Positions 1-7,467 are shown, counted from the stretch's first letter. The stretch is 15,669 nt of DNA from Burkholderiales bacterium UBA954 (GCA_002293155.1 DBCQ01000032.1:71941-87609), one strand, 5' to 3'. A program made the numbers and translations. The notes: generated by a model not told the origin, from the sequence alone.

Positions 1-309
1 GATGATGACGATTCGCATCTCGGGGATTTCATTGAAGATACGAATACGGTTGCCCCGATGGAAGCCGCACTTCAGGATTCGATGCGTGATGTTGTGAAAG
101 AGGTTCTCGACTCGCTGACCCCGCGTGAGGCCAAAGTCCTGCGGATGCGCTTTGGAGTCGAAATGGCAACGGATCACACACTGGAAGAGGTTGGAAAACA
201 GTTCGATGTTACGCGTGAGCGAATACGGCAAATCGAAGCGAAAGCATTGCGTAAGCTGCGTCACCCCAGCCGCAGCGATAAGCTGAAGAGTTTTCTAGAT
301 ACACTGTAA
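1..309 (+). CDS. rpoD: RNA polymerase primary sigma factor RpoD, C-terminal end (5' partial)
   Basis: The frame is open from base 1, so the gene starts upstream; 102 residues remain. They cover the end of sigma region 3 and all of region 4. The hallmark region 4.2 helix-turn-helix is visible as [20 protein letters not shown] followed by [16 protein letters not shown], the part that contacts the -35 element and the beta flap. Region 4.1 is seen as [19 protein letters not shown]. The short tail ending FLDTL after the HPSRS motif is typical of proteobacterial RpoD. It directs housekeeping transcription as part of the RNA polymerase holoenzyme in the cytoplasm. A clear intrinsic terminator follows the stop codon. 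The identification is secure; only the N-terminal part is missing because of the window edge. Confidence 0.97.
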   Translation, partial: DDDDSHLGDFIEDTNTVAPMEAALQDSMRDVVKEVLDSLTPREAKVLRMRFGVEMATDHTLEEVGKQFDVTRERIRQIEAKALRKLRHPSRSDKLKSFLDTL

Positions 310-313
310 GTTG

Positions 314-342
314 AAAGGGCCCGGGGAACCGGGTCTTTTTTC
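314..342 (+). terminator. Intrinsic terminator of rpoD
   Basis: A GC-rich stem (GGGCCCGG, 317-324) with a GGAA tetraloop and complement CCGGGTCT (329-336, with G-T wobbles) is followed by a run of T. Upstream A residues at 314-316 can pair with the first Ts. It lies 5 bases after the rpoD stop codon, the expected place for its Rho-independent terminator, and separates rpoD from the tRNA. Confidence 0.9.
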
Positions 343-384
343 TCGATGTCTACCCAGGCAGCTGTATTGAGTAAATGTTCGTAG

Positions 385-461
385 GGGCCGTTAGCTCAGT
401 TGGTTAGAGCAGAGGACTCATAATCCTTTGGTCGCTGGTTCGAGTCCAGCACGGCCCACCA
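385..461 (+). tRNA. tRNA-Ile2 (anticodon CAT, lysidine type)
   Basis: A complete 77-nt tRNA with encoded CCA. The acceptor stem is GGGCCGT/ACGGCCC, the D arm is TAGCTCAGTTGGTTAGAGCA, the anticodon stem is AGGA/TCCT around loop CTCATAA, and the T loop is GTTCGAGTC. The anticodon CAT could mean initiator Met, elongator Met or Ile2. The first acceptor pair is matched (G1-C72), which argues against an initiator. C4-G69 and C5-G68 in the acceptor stem, and the CTTTGGTCGCTGG variable/T-arm stretch, resemble E. coli ileX rather than elongator Met. If so, TilS would convert C34 to lysidine so that it reads AUA codons. No strong promoter of its own is visible between the rpoD terminator and the tRNA. 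Confidence 0.9.
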
Positions 462-519
462 ATCCTGCCAAACTGCTTAAGGGACTATCGAGGGCCATTG
501 GCGCTGATAAACTCTGAAC

Positions 520-1074
520 ATGGCAAACCTAAATGAACTACCCAAAGACCTGCCCCTGCCGCAGGATGATGGCGCTGCCGACCATCTTAAAGGAAAGAGA
601 CTTCCTAACGTCAAACTGGCTGCGACTAATGGCCAGGTGATTGATCTTGGAGACCTTCCCGGCACGGTCGTGATCTACTGCTATCCAATGACAGGGCGGC
701 CGAATGTACCTCTGCCCGACGGTTGGGATCAGATTCCGGGGGCAAGGGGGTGCACTCCACAGAGTTGTTCATTTCGAGATCACTACCAGGAAATTCGAGC
801 ACTCGGTGCTGATGTCATTGGTCTGAGTGTCCAGAATACAGACTATCAAAAGGAAATGGCAGAGCGCCTTCAGCTGCCGTTTTCTGTTGTTAGCGACATT
901 CATTACGAATTCCAAAAGGCACTCAACCTTCCCACATTCCAAGCGGCGGGAATGACCCTACTAAAACGCCTTACTCTGATCGTAAAAAACGGGGTGGTTG
1001 GAGAAGTCCACTATCCTATATTTCCCAGCGATAGCGACCCGGACTGGGTCATCGATCGCCTGAAAAATCAATAG
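520..1074 (+). CDS. Peroxiredoxin-like AhpC/TSA (redoxin) family protein
   Basis: A 184-residue thioredoxin-fold protein. The strand VVIYCYPMTGRP (about 51-61) corresponds to the usual beta1 segment of peroxiredoxins. GCTPQSC (77-83) matches the C-x4-C signature of BCP/PrxQ proteins, with C78 as likely peroxidatic and C83 as likely resolving cysteine, and RDH (86-88) may supply the supporting arginine. LGADVIGLSVQ and a VVSDIHYEFQKAL segment follow in the usual order. It probably reduces hydroperoxides in the cytoplasm using thioredoxin. About 17 residues (PNVPLPDGWDQIPGARG) lie between the Pro-Met-Thr segment and the cysteine, and the Thr normally three residues before the cysteine is not there, so activity is inferred and not certain. 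It stands alone after the tRNA with no strong RBS. There is no signal peptide. Confidence 0.85.
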   Translation: MANLNELPKDLPLPQDDGAADHLKGKRLPNVKLAATNGQVIDLGDLPGTVVIYCYPMTGRPNVPLPDGWDQIPGARGCTPQSCSFRDHYQEIRALGADVIGLSVQNTDYQKEMAERLQLPFSVVSDIHYEFQKALNLPTFQAAGMTLLKRLTLIVKNGVVGEVHYPIFPSDSDPDWVIDRLKNQ

Positions 1075-1143
1075 GATCGGGCACTAGGTTCTGCACGGGT
1101 TCGGCGCTGCACCGACACTTCGAAACCTTCCCTAATACTCATC

Positions 1144-1473
1144 ATGTCTTGGCTCTATCTCTGTATTGCTATTCTTGCAGAAGTTGCAGGAACTATTGCC
1201 CTAAAGTACGCCGAAGGATTCACAAAACCCCTTCCCATGCTGGTCGTGGTGTTTGGCTATGGATTAGCATTTTTTCTGCTTTCAAAAGTCGTTCAGGTGC
1301 TACCCCTTGCAATTACCTATGCCATCTGGTCTGGTGTGGGGATCGCCCTGATTGGGATAATCGGCTGGCTGTTCATTGGCCAAGCACTTGATGGAGCAGC
1401 ATTGATTGGGATCGCTCTAATTATTGCTGGGGTTGTAGTGATTAACTTCTTTTCAACATCTGTTGCTCACTAG
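1144..1473 (+). CDS. Small multidrug resistance (SMR) family efflux protein, EmrE/QacE-like
   Basis: At 109 residues this has the canonical length and four-helix layout of SMR transporters, with hydrophobic segments near 3-22, 32-52, 57-78 and 84-104. The essential membrane-embedded glutamate is E13 in AILAEVAGT, equivalent to E14 of EmrE. The third-helix signature YAIWSGVG (59-66) and the helix-4 GIALIIAGVVVIN stretch are intact. Such proteins work as antiparallel dimers in the inner membrane and exchange protons for cationic drugs, quaternary ammonium compounds or guanidinium. It is a single gene, whereas paired subfamilies need two, so it probably forms homodimers. It lies 18 bp upstream of the DinB-fold gene and the two may share a transcript. 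Substrate cannot be told from sequence alone. Confidence 0.93.
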   Translation: MSWLYLCIAILAEVAGTIALKYAEGFTKPLPMLVVVFGYGLAFFLLSKVVQVLPLAITYAIWSGVGIALIGIIGWLFIGQALDGAALIGIALIIAGVVVINFFSTSVAH

Positions 1474-1491
1474 CTATTAGGCAGCTGTTCT

Positions 1492-2031
1492 ATGAAACAA
1501 ATCGCCGAGAAGAGTTCTGCTACTCGAACTGTTAGGATGCTGACACGCTACAATAGATGGGCAAATGAGTTGGTGCTTAAAGCAATCGCTGAGCTCCCGT
1601 CAGAGGAAGTCTACAAGAAACGGTCGGCAGCGTTAGGCGGAATAATTTTCACCCTTGCTCACGTGGATATCGTAGATCGGATCTGGAAGGCACATCTGAC
1701 GGGTGTAGCACACGGGTACAACTCTCGAACTACTAACACTCCCGAGTCTCTCGAAATACTCACTCAAAAATTACGAGAGATGGCGGACTGGTATATTGAT
1801 TATGCGGATACTACTAATGAGACCTTACTAAACGAAGTCGTCAAATTTGATTTCGTTGATGGTGGGTCGGGCGAAATGACCCGTGGAGACATATTGCTTC
1901 ATGTTTGTAATCATAAGACTCTCCACAGAGGCCATTTGGGAAATATGTTTTATCAATTGGGGTTCAGGCCGCCATCAATCGACCTGCCAGTCTATATGCG
2001 AGATGCTTTTAACATCCGTCAATCGGAATAA
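1492..2031 (+). CDS. DinB-family (DinB/YfiT fold) putative metalloenzyme
   Basis: A 179-residue protein starting with the TRYNRWANELVLKAIAELP segment typical of DinB four-helix-bundle proteins. The metal-binding histidine triad is visible as H57 (FTLAHVDIVDRIW) with H141 and H145 in LLHVCNHKTLHRGHL, the family's C-terminal helix motif. Family members bind a divalent metal and include thiol-dependent transferases (bacillithiol, mycothiol or glutathione linked), but most have no assigned reaction. There is no signal peptide. It follows the SMR gene by 18 bp, suggesting co-transcription and a possible detoxification role, though that is inference from position. The name refers to the fold and not to DNA polymerase IV. 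Codon use looks somewhat more AT-rich than in the genes further downstream. Confidence 0.88.
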   Translation: MKQIAEKSSATRTVRMLTRYNRWANELVLKAIAELPSEEVYKKRSAALGGIIFTLAHVDIVDRIWKAHLTGVAHGYNSRTTNTPESLEILTQKLREMADWYIDYADTTNETLLNEVVKFDFVDGGSGEMTRGDILLHVCNHKTLHRGHLGNMFYQLGFRPPSIDLPVYMRDAFNIRQSE

Positions 2032-2047
2032 AAATAATGCAGCTCGG

Positions 2048-2097
2048 GATAGTTTTGTCCTGCGACAATATGCTTCTAGTACGATCTGTAAACTATC
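2048..2097. repeat. 8-bp inverted repeat in the DinB-flavin reductase gap
   Basis: GATAGTTT (2048-2055) and its exact complement AAACTATC (2090-2097) flank 34 bases in the 100-bp gap ahead of the flavin-reductase-like gene. There is no T-tract, so it is not a standard terminator. It could form a long-looped hairpin in the 5' leader or could be chance. Confidence 0.35.
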
Positions 2098-2131
2098 GCT
2101 GAGCCAGCATACCTGATAGAGGAGCCCCACA

Positions 2132-2800
2132 ATGTACTACGATACACAGACCAACAACCACGGTATGCGGTATGACCCGATAAAGGCGATTGTCGGTCCG
2201 CGTCCAATTGCATGGATTGGTTCGGTCTCCCCCGAGGGTGTCTATAATCTCGCGCCCTATAGTTTTTTTAATCTGATTAGCGATGAACCCCCGATGATCA
2301 TGTTCTCATCGGGCGGCCGCAAAGATACGCAACGGAACATTGAGGCGAGTGGGGAGTTTACGGTTTCACTGGTGGTCGATTCCCTCAGAGAGAATATGAA
2401 CCTGAGCTCTGCCGCAGTCGTGGCGGATGTTGATGAATTTGCGCTTGCTGGCCTGACACCTGTAACTGGGGTTCAGGTGAAGGCGCCGCGTGTGGGGGAG
2501 AGCCCGGTCGCGCTGGAGTGCAGGCTTTGGAAAACAGTCCCCCTGCTGCCACCGCACGGGGAAAGTGAGCCCTTTTGGACAGTCCTGATCGCCTCTATAG
2601 TGGGGGTCCATATTGATGAGGCCTATATTCGCGATGGCCGGGTTGATACGGCAGCACTTCAACCTGTTGCCCGATTAGGCTATATGGACTACACGCGAGT
2701 GTCTTCGGAATCACTTTTTACTTTAAATCGACCTGCAGTTGATCTCAAGACGGGCGCCGTTCGAGTTGAGGATAAGCCATGGGATGGCCGTTATCCTTAG
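2132..2800 (+). CDS. Flavin reductase-like domain protein (FMN-binding split barrel)
   Basis: This 222-residue protein carries the ordered motifs of the flavin reductase-like/flavoredoxin family: YDPIKAIVGPRPIAWIGS (about 14-31), NLAPYSFFN (39-47) and the FMN-phosphate contact region GGRKDTQRNI (61-70), followed by GEFTVSLV. Members are dimeric split barrels that bind FMN and either reduce free flavin with NAD(P)H for a monooxygenase or transfer electrons. No partner monooxygenase is present here. The start is well supported by a GAGGAG RBS at about 2119-2124, 7 bases before the ATG. It ends 15 bp before greB and the two are probably co-transcribed. The physiological partner is unknown. Confidence 0.9.
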   Translation: MYYDTQTNNHGMRYDPIKAIVGPRPIAWIGSVSPEGVYNLAPYSFFNLISDEPPMIMFSSGGRKDTQRNIEASGEFTVSLVVDSLRENMNLSSAAVVADVDEFALAGLTPVTGVQVKAPRVGESPVALECRLWKTVPLLPPHGESEPFWTVLIASIVGVHIDEAYIRDGRVDTAALQPVARLGYMDYTRVSSESLFTLNRPAVDLKTGAVRVEDKPWDGRYP

Positions 2801-2815
2801 ATCTCTCGGGTTACT

Positions 2816-3298
2816 GTGTCAACCACACCAAACTATCTGACGCCGCAAGGTTATGCGGCGCTAACCAATGAGCGCAATCAGTTGCTCAAGGTTGAGCGCC
2901 CCAAGACTGTTGAGATCGTTTCCTGGGCGGCTTCTAACGGTGACCGATCAGAAAATGGTGACTATATCTATGGGAAGCGTCGTCTAAGAGAAATCGATCG
3001 ACGTCTGCGTTTTCTATCTAAACGACTAGAGCTTGCAAAGATTGTTGATTCGTCTGCCCAAATGACGCAAGACCAAGTCTTTTTTGGGGCAACGGTCACC
3101 CTCGTCGACCAAGAAGGCCATGAACAGACTCTGCGAATCGTTGGGGTCGATGAGACCCACCTCGGCCCGAATTACATTAGCTGGGTATCCCCAATTGCGC
3201 GGGCCCTTATCAAATCCAGGGAAGGGGACTCGGTTACCTTTGAGAGCCCATCGGGGATTCGAACGGTTGAGATTATTCGGGTAACGTATGCGGGGTAA
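2816..3298 (+). CDS. greB: Transcription elongation factor GreB
   Basis: A 160-residue GreA/GreB protein with a GTG start. The N-terminal coiled coil includes LTPQGYAALTNERNQLL and the tip loop SNGDRSENGDYIYGKRRLREI. The two acidic tip residues that help place catalytic Mg2+ for transcript cleavage are present (D43, E46). KRRLREIDRRLRFLSKRLE is the GreB-type pattern and distinguishes it from GreA. The C-terminal FKBP-like domain runs from about residue 85 (FFGATVTLVD) and contains the conserved ISWVSPIARAL segment. It binds the secondary channel of RNA polymerase, stimulates cleavage of backtracked RNA and restarts stalled complexes. The upstream flavin-reductase-like gene is 15 bp away. It converges with the ABC ATPase gene across a 47-bp gap. 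Confidence 0.95.
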   Translation: MSTTPNYLTPQGYAALTNERNQLLKVERPKTVEIVSWAASNGDRSENGDYIYGKRRLREIDRRLRFLSKRLELAKIVDSSAQMTQDQVFFGATVTLVDQEGHEQTLRIVGVDETHLGPNYISWVSPIARALIKSREGDSVTFESPSGIRTVEIIRVTYAG

Positions 3299-3345
3299 TC
3301 GGTAGCGATCGTTCGCAATGAAAGCGCTCGCTAGATTGTAAATAT

Positions 3346-4419
3346 CTAGGCTGCAACAAGACGTAACTCAGAAGAGGGCACGCTAAATTCAATGACGGTG
3401 CCATTTCTCAGTGGCGCAACACCCCGAGCGTGCGCAATATCTGCCCGGATCAGGGCATCACCTGTTCGAATATCGTAGCGCAAGACCTCTCCAAGAAACT
3501 CAACGTCTTCGATAATCCCTCTTAATCCGAGACGATCGGTCGCATGATGGTCGCCAGTGAAACTAACGGCATGAGGCCGAAAAGCGAGCTCCATCTTTGA
3601 CTCGAGCAGCTCAAGACCTTTCGGAAGAACTACACTGCCAAGCGCAGGGGATATGAACTTGATCTGGTTGCCTTCTCGACTAATTGAGCCCGGAAACAGG
3701 TTAATGGAGCCAATGAATTGTGCAACGAAACGATTCACCGGGAAATCGAATAAGTCCATGGGTGTACCGACTTGTTGAATGATTCCTTGGTCCATCACTG
3801 CAATGCGCTGGCAGGTCGTAAGAGCCTCTTCCTGGTCATGGGTTACGAAAATTGTTGTAATTCCCAGCCGCCGTTGTAACCGAACGAGTTCTTGCCGAGT
3901 CTGTGCGCGAAGCTTTGCGTCTAGGTTTGATAGCGGTTCATCAAGGAGCAGTACCTGGGGTTCGATAGCGAGCGTTCTGGCGATCGCGACCCGCTGTTGT
4001 TGCCCCCCCGAGAGTTGACCAGGCCGGCGCTGAGCAAAGTCTGCAAGGTCAACCAGTTCTAAAACAGCAGCCACTTTCTGATCAATCACTGGTTTGGAAA
4101 GCTTGCGCGCTTCCAGCCCAAAGGCGACGTTTTGCCATACCGTCATGTGCGGCCATAGGGCATAGCTTTGAAAGACCATCCCGACATTTCGAAGCCAGGG
4201 AGGGGTTCCGGTGACATCCTTTCCGTCAACCAGCAACTCACCGCTCTGATGCTGATTGAATCCTGCAATAAGTCGCAATAAGGTCGATTTTCCCGAGCCG
4301 GAAGGCCCAAGCAGGGCGAAAAATTCTCCAGGCTCAACCCGTAATGTAATGTCGCGCAGCACCCGCGTCGACCCAAACGACAGCGCAATATTTCTAATAT
4401 CGATACCGACGGATTTCAT
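3346..4419 (-). CDS. ABC transporter ATP-binding protein, AfuC/FbpC/PotA-like
   Basis: A 357-residue ATPase. Motifs in order: Walker A GPSGSGKST (38-46), Q-loop MVFQSYALWPHMT (81-93, Q84), signature LSGGQQQRVAIARTL (136-150), Walker B LLLDEP (157-162), D-loop SNLDAKL, and H-loop VTHDQEEAL (H194). The part after about residue 240 is a TOBE-type regulatory domain. The start is placed at 4419 because that ATG overlaps the permease stop by 4 bases (ATGA) and is the normal N-terminus; a longer open frame to 4713 lies inside the permease gene and has no protein-like extension. It is the last gene of the operon beginning with ltnD. Automatic annotation would call it a ferric-iron or spermidine/putrescine ATPase; context argues for an organic substrate. 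Confidence 0.93.
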   Translation of the reverse strand: MKSVGIDIRNIALSFGSTRVLRDITLRVEPGEFFALLGPSGSGKSTLLRLIAGFNQHQSGELLVDGKDVTGTPPWLRNVGMVFQSYALWPHMTVWQNVAFGLEARKLSKPVIDQKVAAVLELVDLADFAQRRPGQLSGGQQQRVAIARTLAIEPQVLLLDEPLSNLDAKLRAQTRQELVRLQRRLGITTIFVTHDQEEALTTCQRIAVMDQGIIQQVGTPMDLFDFPVNRFVAQFIGSINLFPGSISREGNQIKFISPALGSVVLPKGLELLESKMELAFRPHAVSFTGDHHATDRLGLRGIIEDVEFLGEVLRYDIRTGDALIRADIAHARGVAPLRNGTVIEFSVPSSELRLVAA

Positions 4420-6101
4420 CGATTGGCTCCGATGGATTGATGGGGCGTCGCAGTAGCCGCGATCCGATGCGTAATATAGGTGCCTAGGGCGACGAGGGTG
4501 ATGGCGATCACACTTAGCGCTGCGCCAGGACCGCGTCCCGCGATGGATTGGAAGTACAAATAAATTCCATAGGACATGGGCGCGAGACTCTCGCGGCTCG
4601 TTAATAAAATAGTTTCTGAGATCTCGGCTGCCGCCGTAATAAAACTCGTTACAAATCCCGCAAGTATTCCGCCCATCATCAGGGGGATAACAATTCGGCG
4701 AATCGTCTGCCAACGACCGGCACCGAGATTCTCAGCGGCCTCCTCCAGCGCTGGGTGGACTTGTGTTAAGGCGGCCATACATGAACGAAGCGCGTAGGGT
4801 AGTCGTCGCACCGAATAGGCAATTACAAATATGAACCAGCTGGCGGTTAATGCACCTGCTCCAAATGGCAATTCGATACCCCTGAAGGCCCGCAAGTATC
4901 CAATACCAAGAACTAGTCCTGGCATCGCGAGAGCCACAGTAACCAGGTGGTCAAGCAGTTGGCGGCCGGGAATTGAGGTGCGCAGAACAATATAGGCGAT
5001 TGCAGCCCCAATCAGCACGTCGATTACCGCCGCTAATCCGCAATAGAGTAGTGTATTCCAGATCATCTGCTTAGAGTCAGAAAATACCGTTGCATAGTGT
5101 GCGAGGGTAAACTGTTCAGGCAGGATGCTAAAACTCCACACTTTAAAAAACGACATCAAAAGAATACCAATGTGGGGGGACAGCACAAGCATCAGAACCC
5201 CAATAATCCAGCCGTAGGCAAGCGTTGTCTGCCAACTGGTGAGTTGACGCTTCGGAGCCTGCGCCCCTCCGCGTGATACGAGTGCGTAATCACGGCGCTT
5301 CACAAACCACCAAGCGCCACCCATAGCACCGATAGAAAAAATAACAAGAATGACACAGATCACGTAGCCGATAGGATCTTCAATTCCGATTGAGGTAACG
5401 CGCAGGTAAGCCTGTGGGGCAAGCATATTGGTAACATTTAAAACGAGGGGCGTTCCAAGATCATCAAACACCTTGATGAATACCAAGGATGCGCCAGCAA
5501 TGTATCCGGGGAGTGCGAGTGGAAATACGACTTTTCGGAAAAGCCGCCACCCGGATGCGCCAAGGTTTTGTCCTGCCTCCTCCATGGAGGAATCAATCGC
5601 TGCGAGGGAGGCGGACAGGTTAAGCAGAATAAACGGGAAGTAGTGAAGCGTCTCGACAAAAATAACGCCGTTAAGTCCCTCCATGATGGGTAGGCCAAAT
5701 CCGAAATTCTCGTTGAGAATAAGATTAACCGCTCCGGATCTTCCGAAAATAAGTTGCATTGCAGCCGCGCCAACAAAGGCGGGCATGATGAGTGGAAGTA
5801 CCCCCAGGGTCTGAATGAGCACCGCCCCCCGGAACTGAAACCGCATTGTGAGATAAGCCAATGGAACAGCAATCAGCGTTGCAAAGAGGACGGTCATCCC
5901 CGCAACGAATAGGCTGTTTGCGAATGATTCTCGCATCAGAGAAATTTCTGAAAATGCGGAAAAATGGGCTAGGGTAAAGCCACCCGATCCATCGGAGAAC
6001 GCCGTATAGATAACCGTGAGAATAGGGCCGATGAGGAAGACAATAAGAAAAGTCGCTATCGCGATTGCAATAGCGACCATTCCGGGATGATGTCGATTCA
6101 A
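4416..6101 (-). CDS. ABC transporter permease, fused two-domain (AfuB/FbpB-like)
   Basis: A 561-residue inner-membrane protein made of two homologous permease halves fused in tandem, as in FbpB/AfuB-type importers. Each half has an EAA loop that docks on the ATPase: EEAGQNLGASGWRLFRKVVFP (residues 174-194, one residue of each end shared with helices) and the second copy at 453-473 with EEAAENLGAGRWQ. Hydrophobic helices fill both halves, joined by a basic linker at about 268-286. The start is a TTG at 6101, chosen because GGAG lies 5 bases upstream; an internal ATG at 6080 has no RBS. The stop overlaps the ATPase start by 4 bases, implying translational coupling. It receives substrate from the binding protein encoded 55 bp upstream. 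Confidence 0.92.
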   Translation of the reverse strand: MNRHHPGMVAIAIAIATFLIVFLIGPILTVIYTAFSDGSGGFTLAHFSAFSEISLMRESFANSLFVAGMTVLFATLIAVPLAYLTMRFQFRGAVLIQTLGVLPLIMPAFVGAAAMQLIFGRSGAVNLILNENFGFGLPIMEGLNGVIFVETLHYFPFILLNLSASLAAIDSSMEEAGQNLGASGWRLFRKVVFPLALPGYIAGASLVFIKVFDDLGTPLVLNVTNMLAPQAYLRVTSIGIEDPIGYVICVILVIFSIGAMGGAWWFVKRRDYALVSRGGAQAPKRQLTSWQTTLAYGWIIGVLMLVLSPHIGILLMSFFKVWSFSILPEQFTLAHYATVFSDSKQMIWNTLLYCGLAAVIDVLIGAAIAYIVLRTSIPGRQLLDHLVTVALAMPGLVLGIGYLRAFRGIELPFGAGALTASWFIFVIAYSVRRLPYALRSCMAALTQVHPALEEAAENLGAGRWQTIRRIVIPLMMGGILAGFVTSFITAAAEISETILLTSRESLAPMSYGIYLYFQSIAGRGPGAALSVIAITLVALGTYITHRIAATATPHQSIGANR

Positions 6102-6106
6102 CTTGG

Positions 6107-6110
6107 CTCC
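6107..6110 (-). promoter_or_regulatory. RBS deciding the TTG start of the permease
   Basis: GGAG on the minus strand, 5 bases before TTG 6101. The next in-frame ATG (6080) has no comparable site, so the TTG start is preferred. A TTG start may lower permease synthesis relative to the binding protein. Confidence 0.6.
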
Positions 6111-6156
6111 ATAGCCCTACGGGTGGGCACGGGGGGATCCTCAGCCGATAACAGGG

Positions 6157-7461
6157 TTACTTGGCAGCGCTCGCGAGTTCGATGGCTCGGGCGTAATTGG
6201 CCTTCGCACGGCTTGCCCACTCTTCTTCAACTTTTGCTTTTGTTTTAGAGGCTTCAGCGTCAGTTTTCTTGGCCTTAAATAATTCGAGGAGTTTCTTATC
6301 GCCAATTTGCTTCTCGTCAACAATTGGAGACAGAACTAGCTTTCTGGCCTCATCAAGCTGTGCACTAGCCTTGCCGCTAAGCCGCCTCTCTGCATCGTGG
6401 ATTGCCTTCATTGCTGCGGCGAGTTCCTTGTGACGGAAGGTAATCATCTGATCAAACAGTGAAACCACTACGTAGTAACGAGATTCAGATAGATTGGCAT
6501 TGAAGTTTACTTTTGCCTGGATTTTCCCGCCAAACGGATTGGGATACCCAGCTGGCGCTTTTGCGTAAATAGACGGCAATACAGGCAGTCGACTGATCTC
6601 TTTTTGTAAAAGCAGCGTCTGGCCTTCTTCAGACAACGTAAAGTCAATAAATCGTTTCCCTGCCTCGCTGGACTTTGCACCGTCGATCAGTGCAATATTC
6701 GCTGGAACAATCGACGTGACAGAGGGGTAGATAAATTCCACAGGCATGCCGGAATTTTTTGCGGCGAGCCCAAAGAAATCAATGACTAGTCCAATACCAA
6801 ACTGTCCATTCGAGACGCCATCGGGAACGCCGAAACTGCGTTCTGTGATCGCTGCACTGTTGCCGCCAATTGCAAGAACTTGTGCCCAGCCTTTTGTCCA
6901 GCCTTCCCCTTGCAGAATTGTCTCAACCGTCAGGTGGGTGGTGCCTGAGCGTGAGGGGCTTGATATTGCGAGGTGGCCGAAATAAACAGGTTTAATGAGA
7001 TCCGCCCACTCTTTTGGGGCTGGTAATTTGTTAGCGGCCATATATCGGGTGTTCCACATTAGTCCGTAGCCCGCAAGAGCCTGCCCACGATAAAAACCCT
7101 CGGGGTCGTTGACAGGGTAGTTGCCGATTTTTGCGGGAATAGAGGGGCTTCCGGGGCCGATCTTGACGAGTAATTTCTGGCTTGAAAGGACCTCAAATGC
7201 ATCGGGCGCAGATGCCCAGAAGACTTCGGGGCGGGACCCTGCCGGCTGTTCCCGCACATAGGCAATGCCTGCAGCCGTATTTTTATTAAGGATTTCGAGC
7301 TTATCTTGAGGATACTTTGCCTCGTACGCCTTTTTGTAGGCGGCGGTAAGTTCTTTAGGAAATGACGTGACAACGGAGATCGTGTCGGCGAGGGTTGCAC
7401 CTGCGAATAACGCCGTAATTGTTGCGGCAATAAGATGTCGGCAGAGGGTCAAGTAAGACAT
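6157..7461 (-). CDS. Periplasmic solute-binding protein of ABC importer (iron-SBP class fold, non-iron ligand predicted)
   Basis: A 434-residue secreted protein. Residues 1-25 form a signal peptide with a hydrophobic core ending in GATLA before DTISVVTSFP, where the mature class of family-1 binding proteins (AfuA/FbpA/PgtC group) begins. A SPSRSGTTHL segment (168-177) lies where this group often binds an oxyanion. Ferric-binding relatives carry a Tyr-Tyr pair after the glycine-rich strand; here the matching place reads GIGLVIDFFGL (223-232, F229-F230). Relatives are usually 320-350 residues; here about 110 extra residues rich in Lys, Ala and Glu (about 322-434) look helical. The start at 7461 is set by an AAAGGA RBS 7-8 bases upstream; a longer frame to 7524 would bury the signal peptide. 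Its position after otnC suggests a four-carbon acid sugar or similar ligand, which is inference. Confidence 0.88.
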   Translation of the reverse strand: MSYLTLCRHLIAATITALFAGATLADTISVVTSFPKELTAAYKKAYEAKYPQDKLEILNKNTAAGIAYVREQPAGSRPEVFWASAPDAFEVLSSQKLLVKIGPGSPSIPAKIGNYPVNDPEGFYRGQALAGYGLMWNTRYMAANKLPAPKEWADLIKPVYFGHLAISSPSRSGTTHLTVETILQGEGWTKGWAQVLAIGGNSAAITERSFGVPDGVSNGQFGIGLVIDFFGLAAKNSGMPVEFIYPSVTSIVPANIALIDGAKSSEAGKRFIDFTLSEEGQTLLLQKEISRLPVLPSIYAKAPAGYPNPFGGKIQAKVNFNANLSESRYYVVVSLFDQMITFRHKELAAAMKAIHDAERRLSGKASAQLDEARKLVLSPIVDEKQIGDKKLLELFKAKKTDAEASKTKAKVEEEWASRAKANYARAIELASAAK

Positions 7462-7467
7462 GAGAGA

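Noticed and set aside
477..665. Small minus-strand open frame opposite the peroxiredoxin start
   Set aside because: It is antisense to a well-supported gene, with low-complexity Ser/Arg/Leu composition and no recognisable domain.
385..1143. Genomic island inserted at the tRNA
   Set aside because: No integrase, no repeat of the tRNA 3' end, and downstream genes are ordinary chromosomal families. The somewhat lower GC of the SMR and DinB genes is not enough.
3331..3349. Inverted repeat CTAGAT-N7-ATCTAG at the greB/ATPase junction as a bidirectional terminator
   Set aside because: The stem is only 6 bp and AT-rich, and no T-tract follows on either strand. It also overlaps the ATPase stop codon.
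4420..4713. N-terminal extension of the ABC ATPase to 4713
   Set aside because: The extra 98 residues are antisense-frame noise inside the permease gene. They have no domain features, and the ATGA overlap at 4416-4419 gives the natural start.
6197..6433. Plus-strand open frame opposite the binding-protein C-terminus
   Set aside because: Its Ser/Ala/Phe-rich sequence is the mirror of the Lys/Glu/Ala-rich coding strand, with no RBS or motif.
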